Positions 14,530 through 27,100 of a stretch of 64,000 nt of DNA are shown here, piece by piece. Each line of letters opens with the position of its first letter. The stretch's first letter is position 1. The notes beneath the pieces were generated by a model that searched no databases, had not been told where the DNA came from, and saw only the letters and a program-made list of their open reading frames with translations. The translations under genes and the position numbers were made by a program. Origin of the DNA: Camarhynchus parvulus (Eukaryota > Chordata > Aves > Passeriformes > Thraupidae); the NCBI RefSeq assembly GCF_901933205.1, contig NC_044572.1:65140465-65204464 (forward strand), read 5' to 3'.

Positions 14530-14850
14530 AATCACAAATTTTCATGGCTTGGAAAGAAAAAGGTAACCCTCATGTCTAGCTCAATTAATAAACATGGTGA
14601 TTTCACACGCAAAAGGAGGACATTATTTCACGGGAGCACTATCAGCTCCATCACAAAGGGTCACAGCGCAGCTGTGGCGAGCCCGGGGTTATTATGCAGC
14701 CTGATGATAGGATCCCGCTTGCCATCCCGGCTCCTTCCTCGGGGCGACCAATAGCCCCCGGCAGGGCTTGTGCCACCTCATGATAAAAGACTTACCCGAT
14801 GTGTGAGGAAATGGAGCAGCTTTCAGATGAGAGGTAATAAGCTTGCAGGC
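14530..14850. promoter_or_regulatory. Candidate conserved non-coding element
   Basis: Mixed-composition block between CpG-rich segments. It has AATTAATAAACATGG, GGTTATTATGCAG and CATGATAAAAGAC words typical of homeodomain and FOX-rich developmental enhancers. A CCAAT box (GACCAATAGC) lies at about 14746-14755. No coding frame of note. Conservation cannot be tested here. Confidence 0.35.
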
Positions 14851-15129
14851 GAAGCCCCAGCCCTTCGTTTCCCCCCCACCCCCCGTCTCCTGCCTTTCCA
14901 TTTAACTTTTTTTTTTCTCTCCTCCCCCCAGACAACAACAGCAAGAAGTTATTATTCATTCAAACGCAAACCTGACGCTCCCTCTCACCTTCTCCGGCCC
15001 CCTTCGGGGAGCAGAGGCGGGAGAGCCCCGGTCCCCCCTCCCAGCCAAGCCCTCACGGCTGCCGGTGGCAGGAGGAGCTGCCTCCCCGCAAGGAGGGACA
15101 GTTGTGGCTGATGGATTTCTGGTGTCAGG

Positions 15130-15340
15130 AATTGGGTCCAGAAGCTGTGAGGCAACATATTAACTGCGATCCCATAATCTCTTAATCACATTACATTTTA
15201 AGTGAGCATGTGTAATTTCACCCATCAATGATTTATTTAAGCAAGGGAGCACAATTACTTGTCTCGCACACAAACGCTGGCTGGGGGAGCATTGTTTGCC
15301 AGAAATAAAATCTGCGGTTTGAGGGACGATGTGTTTCTCC
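15130..15340. promoter_or_regulatory. Candidate enhancer with HOX/PBX and SOX words
   Basis: AT-rich block in an otherwise CpG-rich region. TGATTTAT (15229-15236) fits a HOX-PBX composite. ACAAT (15251-15255) and CATTGTTT (15290-15297) fit SOX sites in opposite orientations. Several TAAT words are present. No repeat or coding signal. Enhancer identity is inferred. Confidence 0.38.
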
Positions 15341-15469
15341 GTGCTGAGAAACCCCAGACCCCCGCTCCTGAGGACAGGAGTTAGGCGGCTGATCCTCCTA
15401 CACAGGCAAGGCGAGGGCGAGCCTTCCCACCCTTCCCATCCATCCTCTTTCCAGAACCAGCCCGGCAGC

Positions 15470-16360
15470 AATGTCTGACGCTGGCGCGGTGAGAAGTGTC
15501 TTCAGCTGCCCGGTCCCTCCCCGGTGCTGCCCGCAAGCTCTTGCTCGGGGGGACGTGCCAGGAAAGCCAGGGGAAGGTTTGCTGGCCTGTGGGCGTTCTG
15601 CCCCTTCTGCACCGTTTTGACTAAAGCAGGTATAATTTATCGGGGGAGCCGATATTACACGGTGCCACTCTTCCCGAAACCTACATTAAAGAGGAGGAAA
15701 AGTCGAGTAACCCCTCCTGGCGCGTTGCTGAACACTGGTCTGAGCATTTGACTCCTCCGGCTCTGGCCTGAACACATGCGGCACGGTGAGAGCTGAAGCG
15801 TGCCCCGCATTTTGGCACCCCCGCCTCACTCGGGCTGCCCCCCGCTTTTCCCCGCTCCGGGCTGAGCCCTTAAAGTTGCCCCGAGAAGTGCAACGCGACA
15901 TTTCAGCTGGAGGTCAGCATCCTCCATCCTCTGTTCTTTTCGGCCCCAGGGCCAAACTTGCCACCGAACGGCCGGGATCCGCTTCCCCGGCTGCGGGGCA
16001 GCATCTCCAGCAGCTCCCGCCTGGGGACGGAGACGGCCGGCGGCCAGACCTCCGAGCCTCGCCGTCTGCCGGCCGAGAGGGCAGGCGGGCTCGCAGGGGA
16101 CTCCTCCGGCTCCCCCAGACCACCCCCGGCTCCGGGCCTCCTGGTCCCGTTGTGCAGCTTGGCCGCAGCAGCAGGCTGGAATCACGTCCACAGCTTTATG
16201 TTATTATCGTTATTATTATTGGTATCATTGCTATTAACCCTCCGGCAGACCGCTCTGTGCAGAGTGGCCGCATCCTGCGCCCGCGGCCGGCAGGGAAAAC
16301 CACCCGAGGAACGAGTGGGACTGCCCTGGAGCCGATGTCCTCCTCAAACCGGGGTGGGGT
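15470..16360. promoter_or_regulatory. Third CpG island
   Basis: CpG-rich for nearly 900 bases, with an AP-2 consensus GCCCGCGGC at 16279-16287, so TFAP2A itself could bind here. A TTATTATC-type AT run interrupts it at 16200-16230. Open frames on both strands (up to 210 residues) are composition artefacts with no recognised domain. It completes a chain of CpG-rich blocks spanning about 11.6-16.4 kb. Confidence 0.6.
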
Positions 16361-19300
16361 TCTACACGTGCCGCTATCTTTACTAAATAGTCGATGGAAG
16401 AAGGTCCCCGAGAGGTAAAATGTTCGGCTACAGAGAAAGAGAAAGACCCCCCTCCTCTTTCAGTAGCTTTAATTTTTTTTTTCCTTTTCTATTTTCTGGA
16501 GCTGCCTTAGTCTGGCATTTGGCAGATTTAACGTCGAGAAGGAAACAAAGAAAAAAAAAGTAATTACATTTTTGGAAAACAAACAATAATTACACGATAC
16601 AATCGGTATAACAGTAAGTGAAACACAGCAGCGGGAGTTAAAAACAATATTCTAGCCATGGAGATGGGCTCCGCCGCTGACTCAGCGGTTTCGAATACTC
16701 CAAATTATCCTTACATCGGATTTCGGTAGTGCAGTTCAGCTGCAGTCTACTGGCTTTTAAATTAAAACATATCTCGCTGATTAGGCACGTATTAGGGTCT
16801 AAAAAAAAAAAAAAAAAACCCAAAAAAAACCAAACCCAAAGCAAGGAAGAAGGTTTCTCAAGGCAAAAATTATTCTGGTGGGTCAGGAATATTTCATGAG
16901 CCCGTTTTTCCCATCAGTATGGCAAGCGGAGGAACTGCGTTTGGAGGGACAGCCCTGCTCCCCGTTTCCCCATGCCCGGGGCGAGGGAGGGAGGGGAGCA
17001 CGAGCGGCTGCCTCGCATCTGAACTGCTGCAGCACCTGTCACCTGGAGAAGCTGTGACTTCACATGCCCCGCGGCTCTGACTTCACGTTGCAGCGCGTTA
17101 TTCCATCACTGAGCCGTGTTGATATAAACACTTCCTCCCCCCCACCCCGACCTTCTAGTCCCTCTCCCCGTTTGTCCGACTTTCACACGAATATTTGGGA
17201 TGATGTCCAAGGCAGCAAAAAAGTTGTGCATGTGTATTTTTTTTTTTTTTTGTAATTAACCATTTTTCAATTGACTCAGTTTTATTTTAATCAAGAGCCC
17301 TTAGGATTAGTTGTAATGATATGAATGGTTAAAGTGGGAAGAGCTGAAGGCTCAAGAATGTTCTCTCCTAGGAAGAAAATATCAGACATCCCACAAAAAT
17401 AGCCGTGCTGAGCGTAGGTCTTATGTAAATGGATAGAAATCATAGGGCTGCCTGAGTAATGTGAAGTGTACTTGAAATCTAGCACTTGTTCAATCAAACC
17501 TTTGTTCTGCTTCCCATTAGCTGCCAAACCAAAAAGAAGAGTAATTAAAAAAAAAAAAAAAAGAAAAAGGAAAAAAGAAGAGAGAAGAGGAAAAACCCCC
17601 CAACTTTACTGCAAAATTCTGGTTCCCACCACTTAAAACGTTTATTCCAGAGGAAAGTTTTGAGTTGTGCCCTTGTTCAGTGTCGGTTCTGCCCTCAGGA
17701 CTCCCAAATTCCCAGTGAACAGGCACACAAGCGCTGATGACAAGAGCAGCAGCAGCAAATACGAGGCTCCTCGCCGCCTGCTCTGTTTAGAAGCAAACCC
17801 GCTCTATTTTTCGTCAGGCAATCCCAGACAGAAGTGGCAACTAAAGCTTTAAACCCTTTGGAAATTCCTTTCTGGTTTAAGAGAGCCAGGGGGCTTTCGT
17901 CCTCTCCCTGCCGTTGGTTGTGAGGAAGGGCAACAAAAGAAGTAAAATGCCTTCTCCAACTAACTGGCTCAGCGTTTCACATGCATCAGAGGGAAGGCAA
18001 GAGCTAATCCGAAAATGACCACTTTAATGTACACGAACCCATGGCTACAGCAGCAGAACCGAGGGGGATTTTTCACTCCCCACCACAACAAAACCCTACA
18101 CTTAATGTCATAATAACAGATATTAAACAAAGGGGAAAGAAAGGATCTCACGCTGGGTTTTCTGCATTCTTGAGTCTAATTAAAAATATACAGAAAAAAG
18201 ACATAGTTTGGGTCAAAATGGCATGAGAGACGCCTTGTGCCAGTGAAGAGGCTGCAATTATCAGCTTAGAGACAATGTCCTAGAGGTCTTATTCACTCCT
18301 CAGCTCCAGGGGAGCTGAAAGCCAGTGAGGGGTGAGTGGTACATATGCACCCGAGCAGGGCTGAAAGGGCGTGGAGAAAAGGGCCAAGGGACATTTATCC
18401 TCTCCTTTCCCCTTCCCCTAGGCAGCAAAGGCGACTAAAACAAATACAGCAGAGCCCCACAAGGGGTTTTTGTGGATTTTTTTTTTTTTAAGCCACTTGG
18501 ACTGCCCTTCCATTCAAATGGAGCCGGGGTATTTACTTAGTGTCACATTGTATGACTCTGGCTTCTGCCTTTGGGGCTGGTGCCGCCAACTGGGAGGGGA
18601 ATCCTGTGGTGAGCAACAAGTGCCCTGCATGACAATACCTTCCTGGGGAGAAAATACCTTGCAGAGAAGGGATCTTCTCCAAAACAGCAGGCCAGAAACT
18701 GGAGCCAGACAAATTCAAATGCAAGATAAGGCACAGGCAGGCGATTTACCACATAAGTTACTGAGAGACAACTGGTCCTACTCCCCCCTGTGTTTTGGCA
18801 GAAGTGAGGATGTCCACACAGGAGAAGTGACTGAGCCAGGGAGGGGTGAGTGATTGGGCTCAATATAGAGCATAGCCTACCGTATGACAGAGGTCTGATG
18901 AAGCCCTCAGCTATGACTAACAAATGACTTCAAGACTTTATGATCTGGCCCCTTACTTTTCGGGTATTGGTGTTTGGCTGATGTTACTTAGACTTAACAG
19001 TAGGCAAACTGTCTTTTCCTTGGCTCGTGGGAAAGCTAGTCTCTTTCAATGCTTTTTTTTTTTGTTTCCAGAGGGGCCAGACTTGGCCAGGGGTCAGGAA
19101 GATAGGTCTCTAGTGAAGAGGCCACAGTGTTGCCACTCTCCCTTTGTCTTTGAGACTTTCTTGGTGCCTGCAGGCATCTTGGGCTGCACCAGCAAGGCAA
19201 GTGATGAGCAGGGGTTCCTTCAGCTAAAACTGTTGAGACCTATGGATAGCACTCCCACTCCAGAGAAGGGACACAATTGCAGTGGAAATCAAAACAGAGA

Positions 19301-20754
19301 GAGAGGGGAGCAATGCTGCTTTCATCCCATGGCAGCCACAGGGAGCAAAATACACCTCACTCAAATGTTCTATTTATGCCTCCTCAGCTGGTCAAATGGA
19401 GCAATTCAGAATTACTCGAGGTATTTGATTTGATGTATAAAGACAGAGCAGAGAGCAGCCCTGACTCCTGCTGCCAGCCAGACATGGGTGACCTGATGGA
19501 TCCTTCTTTCTTAGGCCCTGTCTATGTCTTGTCCTCAGAGGCTTCATCTGCCCAGGCCACTCTGCCTTAAATTCTGTCTTGCACAGAGGAGGAGGGTTTT
19601 TCCAGCTTGCCTGGCAAGACCTTCCTAACCTGAGGGCCTTTGTGAGTGGCCCAGGAAGCCTTTCCCCATAATTGCAGGATACTCACTCAGGGCTGTGTGT
19701 GCAGTGCAATCATAATTTACCAACATGGTGACTCCTACTAACCCTGCAGCACAGCTGCCTTACTGGAATTAAAGATTAATTATTGCCCCTAAATCCAAGA
19801 GGTCTTCTTCAGGCAACACAGGCAACATCACTAATACTTCTGAGGCTGATTGTATGCTGAGTTTTAGAGAAAAAGCTGTAAAATTAAGGTTTCAGCTAAC
19901 ACTGCTCCTCAGCCTGTAAAATCCTATAGAGGGGAGAAGGGTTTGTGCTTATGCTTTCTGCCTTCTGTTTTCTTTATGGCTTTGGAGTGACACCTATGAA
20001 GTGGTGTTTGAAACATTTATGTGCTGTTTTCAGTGAACACCTGGAGAGCAATCCCACTGCCCTTGCAGGGAACACTGACAGGACACGACAGGGAGGGATA
20101 CCGTAGCTCATTTTCACACCAGCAGGTGTAAGTTTATGATACTTAATCCCATAGTGGTCTTTGGCTAGTGCACCTATGTGAGCTGAACCACATTTGGCAT
20201 TGCAGGGGTGCTCCCCTCATACTCCCTGGAATGGGCACTGCTCTGCATCCCTCTGGGACGTGAAGGCTCCTGCACAGAGCTGATGGAAGCTATCTGGCAA
20301 GGGAAGAAGTCCTGCTTCAAACAGGACTGCCAGCATCCATGTGCTGGAGGCAGCCCTAACACTGTGATAGCTTTCTTTGTTGTAGGGTGCCCAAGAGATT
20401 TAGGAGCTGAGTAGAAAACTATGAGCATGTCCACAGTGCTCTGCCTGTCTTCTGAAGACTGGATTTAAGTGAAGCTCACAGCCTAAACCACTGATTTTGG
20501 AGGAGCTGAGGAGTGTTCCCTTAGTCCCCTTTGTGTGAGGCTCAGTGTGGGGGTGGAGCGCAGTTCTCATCAGGACGAGTATATTAAAAGTAGCAACAGA
20601 CAGATGGATTTGAAAATAAAAGCAATTCAGTGCAACAGCAGCAGCAGAGAGAGCAACAATTCCTTGAGAGATCGACTTAAGTAACCACTCTGTTGTATAG
20701 TAAGTTAGATTCTTAGCAAGAAGAAAACAAAAGGAGAAATTTTATTCTAACAAT

Positions 20755-20785
<31 letters not shown>

Positions 20786-20790
20786 ATCAC
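16361..20790. other. Intergenic stretch, no gene recognised
   Basis: AT-rich to mixed DNA with poly(A)/(T) runs (16801-16819, 17239-17251, 17548-17562). Parts of 16.5-18.2 kb have an enhancer-like texture, but nothing specific enough to call. From about 18.3 to 20.7 kb the DNA is unremarkable. Open frames are short and unrelated to known proteins. Confidence 0.6.
20758..20784. repeat. (ATC)9 microsatellite
   Basis: Nine perfect ATC units, at the left edge of an AT-rich candidate element. Confidence 0.95.
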
Positions 20791-21080
20791 CTTAAAGGAA
20801 ATGGTAAATGAAAGCTGGAAGAAGCTTGACCATCTTTCTCAGGCTAATAAAATAATCTGGTTCATATTGCTCATATCTGATTAACATTGTGTCTAATTGT
20901 CATGCTGGTTGCAATTCCATTGCCAGCATAATTCTGAAGCTTTTGTGGTTTTTTTGTAAAAATTTATCCTCATGTGAGTCTTGGTTTGTACATTACTCGC
21001 TGGGAAGTGTAAATTTTTAAACCAATGTTATACAGAATAATTAGCTAAACCATGAGAATAAACACTGACAACATATAGGG
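20790..21080. promoter_or_regulatory. Candidate conserved non-coding element
   Basis: AT-rich block with CTAATAAAATAATC, CTGATTAAC, CTAATTGTC and AATAATTAGC words (homeodomain-like), set between ordinary mixed DNA on both sides. Conservation is untested. Confidence 0.3.
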
Positions 21081-23970
21081 CCCAAACTTGTCAGTATTTC
21101 ACTTTTATTAGTGTGAACACTCATGGCATGGTCTGCATGGGCATCTTTTTAGTGGGGCTGCAGGTTCATCTCTTGATGGGGATGTAGGCAGTGGTGATGG
21201 GGAGACTTGGAACCAGACTGGGACCTGGGGGAATTGCACTCTTTTCTATTGCTTCTGTCATAGGGAATAGGTAGGAGGAGGAGGTGGGATTGTAACACAG
21301 TCCACAAGCACTGTGCTTTTGTTGTCTGTCTGAGGAATATAATTGATTATAACTGATTAACACAGGCTCCTGTACTTAGTTTATCCCCAATGTTGACATG
21401 GCTGTCTGCTGTGGATTAAGATGCAAAATATGACTTGCAAGATGCTGATAACTTGAGAGTGATGAAGGCACTGTGTCCCTTCTAGAATTTGCTGTTTGTT
21501 CTTCACATTTTTTCCAGTATAGAGATACTAGGATTACATTCACTGGGCTGTGCCCAGTTCTTCTGCACTGAGAGCAATGGGAAACAGCTAGGTGTCTCTC
21601 TGCACTTTCAGGTAGTTCAGTGCTTTAAAAATCTGATCCCTGTGTGCTTTGTGTCTATGTCCTTATCTTAAGATCAGCCTAACTGACTTGGAAGCAGGTG
21701 AAAATTTTACTAAAAATACTATCTGGCCTGTTTCTAAGAATAAATTAGAAAATAAAGACAAAAAGGGTACTCTAGGTCTATGCCTTTCAAGTTTACATTT
21801 GTCAGGGGAGCATCTAATACAGCCATATGGAAAACTGGATCCTGCAGATGGGACATCTACATGGGACAGTCTGCACCCACACAGTTCAGGGAGCCTTGTC
21901 ACTTCAGGAAGGCTGCTCCCAAGCCCTGGTATTTGGAGAACTGGACAAAGGGGTTGAGACGCCCCTGCATCACCTCATCCCTCATACCCTTACTGACACA
22001 TCCTTCTCTTCTGGTTTTACCAATAAAATTAATGAGAAGGAAAATTCTCAAGGAAAGGAAGCAAACTCCACAACCCTGCTTAAACCTTAAATAACATCAA
22101 GGTTTGAACCTCAAGTGATAGCAAAGTCACATTTTAAGCTGTGCCTGTGTCCTGGATTCACCCTGTTGAACAAGAAAGTAGTACTGTCACTTCTGATTCC
22201 CTCCTCACTGTTGCCCTGGCAGTGTCCAGGGTGGGAACAGTTGCATGCATCCACTGCTGCGTTTCTTCCGCGGGCTTGTTTGTCCCTAAACTCCTGGGCC
22301 TGCCCCAGCTCCAGTCTCTGGTATTGGACATGACCCTTGCTGGCAGAGCACATCCTGGTGGCCTTTTCCGTAGGGTCCTCTGAGTGACAGACAGACCTGT
22401 GGCTCCTCAGCCACTGCCCTTCGTCCTGTCCCTGAGCGCCTCCCGTGAACTCCCACAGAAGGACTCTGAACACAGCTGAGCAGCGTGATGTGTCTTGGCA
22501 TCCCTGCCTAGGCCTCTTCAAAATGTGCTTCCCCTTGTTCACAGCAATCAGGCCATTTCTGATGATGGTTCAGCAATGCCTCCCAGGCAAGTGAGGGCAT
22601 GATCAGTCCTTCTTCTCCAAATTTTGTTCTGAATGAGTCAGATAAGTCATCTAGGCAAGGAGAGGCTCTGCAAGGCAGGGTACAGCAATGGCTTGCAGTG
22701 TTCATGTGTTCACTGCCGTCATGGCTGTGCTTGGAGAGGGAGAATCGGATCTGGAGCCATGCACTCAAGCAGCCCCTGTGCTGTTGGGATGCAGAGAGGC
22801 ATTACCACCACCCCAGCATCTGAGATCATAGCTCGTGGAGCATAAGGTGGCCAAGCTCTGTAATCATTCCTATTTCTGGTGTGTCCCCCAGGAAATTAGC
22901 TAGATGGCCCCAGTGATGTCAGGGGAGGTCTTCCTACCAAGACTTTGCTACTTTTGGGTTTACCTAAAACGAATTGAAGAATGAGTGATAGAAATATTTG
23001 TTCTCTTTTAGATGTGGCTATCTAGATCTCTTTGTGTTGGTCTAGTGTTACAGTCCAGTGCTTCTGGCCCTCACACTTTTGACATCTTGGGGCTAGGAGA
23101 TAGGCAGGTTCTGAATTTAGGAATTTTAAGTGTCCCTGGACTGTAAAAGCAGAACTGCTGTTGTATCCAGCTGTACCTTCTAAAACAGTGCTGATATGTG
23201 GAGACACAGCAATGTGCTAGTAACAGGATGACAAAATCCAGAAGCAACTCCTCTGCCAGCCACTATGAACTGGCTATTCTAAAAAAGGGAATTTTTCTTT
23301 CCATTGTTTTTTGGTGTTTTGGTCAATCAATTGATATTTCAACAGGAATCCTGTTAAGACTGGGTTTTATTTCATCGTCTGTTAAGCACAGACCAGGATA
23401 TTTTATGAAAACAAGTCAGGGAAAAAAGGAAGACATTTTCCATGATTATTTACATTTGACACAGCAGAAGACACACATATATTATTGTCTCCTAAAATAA
23501 ACAAATAAAAAGATCCTCCAGCAAGGCATTTTGCATAGTGATTGAGCAAAGGTTTTAAGTGGTTAAGTGTCCATCCACCATGATATTTGATTAACCCCAG
23601 CCATGGCTCAGCATGCCACTCATCCTTGTGCCATTAGAATAATACATCTTAGACAGGAGAACTGATAAACTTCACCCGTGCTGGGGTTACAAAGACAGAA
23701 GCAGTTTTCCCGGGAAATGCCTGGCCCACAGCACCCCCTCAGATGACGTACCCTAAAGTAGTCTCTATTTGGGCAGTTCTTGTTAGCAGGGAAAGGCCTT
23801 GGGGTCAGGCTGTCTGGGTCATGGGGCAAAGAGCAGTGCTGAATGGAGGCAGCAGGAACTTCTGCTGTTTCACTTGTCAGTAGAGCAGTTTGAGGAGCAA
23901 AAGCTGAGTGAGTGCTGTGCCTTCACGGTGCACAACACCTCCGTTGTGGACTTGAAGGACAGCATGATGT
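21081..23970. other. Intergenic stretch, nothing recognised
   Basis: Mixed composition without CpG enrichment, tandem repeats or recognisable transposons. Overlapping short frames on both strands at 21.8-22.8 kb show no domain or split-gene signals. Confidence 0.55.
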
Positions 23971-23999
23971 TAGTCCTTTAGTGAGAAGGGAATCGAAGC

Positions 24000-24118
24000 A
24001 CTAACTTGTTGAAGGACATTGTTCAAGGCCAAACATCCCACCCCACACAGTACCAGAGAGAAATGCAAGCCTCTTGCCTTTCAAACTCTTGTGTTAATAA
24101 TTTTTCTGTACTGCCCCC
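24000..24118 (-). mobile_element. Possible ancient tRNA-derived SINE (MIR-type), degenerate
   Basis: Read on the minus strand, the order of words (GGGGGCAGTA, then a decayed tRNA-like segment, then GGCCTTGAACAATGTCC) follows the head and core of the old amniote tRNA-derived SINEs. The internal promoter boxes are decayed. Identification is by recollection of the family layout and is tentative. Confidence 0.35.
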
Positions 24119-27100
24119 TATAGAATGATGTAGGGTTTCCTTTGTACTGGAGGAAATAAGTGTGGTATACACATACAGAATATAAGGAAGACATGAAACA
24201 GTTTGCACTAGGGTATGACTTTTCAGGAAACAAACTATAAGTGCCTTTTAAATGGTTTTTTAGATTATTGGGTAGAAAGAAGGATTTGTCCTGTATCAAT
24301 GGATGTAAACATGAATAAAATTTGCTTTAATTAAATCCCACTAACATGCCACTCTTGTGTGCTTGTATTGCTGGCATCAGCATGTAGACTATAGTCATAA
24401 ACTCACAGTTCAAGGCATGCAGAACTTAAATATAAGGATATTGCAAATGCAGAAGGTGAGAATAGATGTTTCCCATTCAACTTCTAGTTCCTGCTTTATG
24501 TGTGAATTTGAAGTGCCTAAATGGTGGTGGTAGGTCTTTCTTTAGTCCTGTTTCCCTTTTAAAAAGATCCATTTCAAATGAGGTTGTAAAATCTCCTGTG
24601 TTTTATCCCAAAATTCATAGAGTAGCAAAAGAAACTAAGAATATGCATGGAAAGAGGTACTACCTGTGAGACTTGTGTTAACTGAAGCGTTGAAGCACTG
24701 GTGGTTGGTGCTGCTGAAGGCAGGGGTCCAACCTTGGGGTCAGTGTCAGAGCTGCCCCGGCAAGAGCTGCAGGCGAGGAGCCTCCTGCACACCGACTGAA
24801 GGGCAGCTCCCTTTGGGAAAGGCTGGCATGGCATTCGACAGCCTCAGCTCCCTGTGCAGGCTGTGGATCAGATTGTGATGGTCTCCTAACTCTTTTTATG
24901 TCTCACAGAGACTCTTTGCAGAGCATGTGAAACCTTCAATTTATGCAGTCGAGGCTGACTCTTCCTGCCTGCAGCAGCCACCACCGCCATTCCCCAGGCC
25001 CGTTTGCTTCCTGAGCTACAGTTCTTCCTGATGCTTTATTAGCAACAGGATAAATTAAAAAGCCTGCACAACCCAGGAGAAAGCCTGTATTTAGCACCTC
25101 CTCTGTTGCAGCAGGCAGCTCTGTCTTGCCTCTGCTCTGCCCTGCTGATGGGGCGATATCCCCTCAGTCCCAGTGCAAGAGTGTCAAACCTGGCTGCAGC
25201 TACAATCCCGTCACCACAAGTGAGCACAGTGGGAATCAAGGGGGAAAAGCCCCCAGAGTTAACTTCACAGCATCATCATAAAAAGTATATGTGCACAAGG
25301 GGCTATTCTCTTCACTGTGTTTATGTGGCTCCCCTTTTCGTGCTAATAGCAGTGATGTTTCTATGTCCTGTGGTGGGAGCAAGCCTCTTAGTGAATAATA
25401 CAGTGTTAAGTCCTGGGTAACACATTAAAATGCCAGTAAAACCAGTGCAGTAAGATTAACCATGGCAGCTCCAGCTTGTGACCAAGCTACTTTTAGTAAT
25501 ATAAAGTCTTATAATCTGCTGTTCCTCTCCCATGTATAGGCATACGGTATTTTGCTCTTTCAAGTCAGAACATGCTTTAGTGATTTTTTTTCTCTTCTAT
25601 TTCCTTTTTTTTTTTTTTTTTTAACAACTCAATCCTGTCCCCTGTCCTCTCAGAAGGATAGTAAAAATGAGAGTTCAAAGTTTCAGGGAAATCAAGACAC
25701 TTGCATTTCAATTTTCAGTAGAGACCCTCATACTATACTTTGAAGGCAGGCTGGGTGTTTGATCTGAACCAAGAGAAACTGTGTCCAGGTGTGCTTGTAC
25801 ACGTGGTACCTACAAATACCACGTGCTTATTCATCTGGGGTCTCAGCAATATCTAGATAAACAGAGAGTATAGGAAACATAAGAAAAGGCCATGGGATCA
25901 GGAGAAGGCCCTTTTAATTCCACTTATCTGCTTTTCCATCCTTCTTCCTTCTCCCCCATCCCCTGCTTCTGTAGCAACAAACCTAGGTGTCTGTGGAACT
26001 CATTTACACGCTTTGCTTCCATTGCCTACTCCCCTAATTTATTCCATATGTTTATTGCCCTTTGTGTGCAATACTCCTGCCTGTGTTCCCTGTTTGCTTA
26101 CAATTTCCTAATTTTTCAGGTTCTACCTCTTGTGGGTTGGTTTGTTCTTGGTTTTTTTGCTGTTTTTTTTTTTAACCTGCTCACACATGTGTGATCTCTG
26201 TGAAATTTCCGCTCGAAGCCAAGGCAGCAGCATTCACCAGTGCTACTTGGAGCCTTGGCAAAGCAGAGCTCTTAAAGCAGTGCCTTGTTCAGAGGTGCTA
26301 CCCTGAGAGTGCAGACAGGATGGGACCTCCTGGGAGATTCAATTAATATGACTGCTTCAGCGAGTCAGCACTCCCCTTCTCTTCTGCTGAAGAATGGGCC
26401 CATAAGGAGAGGAAATATCAAGACAGCTCTCAGTACGTGGCTTGGCTTAACAAAATGCACAGCAGTTCCAACTTGACAGAAGAATGCTTGGAGTCTGACA
26501 GTGTAATTTTGAGCCAAAGATTCGTTTTCAAAAGGTTTAACTGTGCTGTTTGCAAGAAAAACATAATACTTCCCATTGCTGCAGTTCTTTTATGCCTTGA
26601 TACTCGTCAATAAATTTTTGTTTATGAGCAGGGACTGGACATTACCTGTGCTGCATCTTGTGGATACCCCTCAAACCAGACACATTGATGGACACCCAGC
26701 AAGCATGACCTTCATAAGGCTTTCAAATGCTTGGGCATCTAGATGCCCTAGGGGAGTGTTGCCTGAGCAGAACCTTTTGGACTTTCAATGAAACTTGCAG
26801 CTTTGTGTCCCTGACCAAAACCTGGTGATTTCAGAAGTCTTAGACAGAAGCATGGGAATGCAGCGGGTGATCACGGGCACTCAGCAACAGACACAAGTTT
26901 GGGTGTTCTGCCTACCTACGGCAAGGCACGAGCTGCCGATCAGGCTGGTGAGAGCATCAATGGACTGCAGGGAGGGATACAAGTCTGTGGCTCCCACACC
27001 TGGCTTGAGCTGCTGAGCTCCCTCACAATTCTGTGATACCTCTCAGCAGCCACAAGAGGCAAAGAGCTGCTGCTGACTTTACTTAGCAGGTAACTCATGG

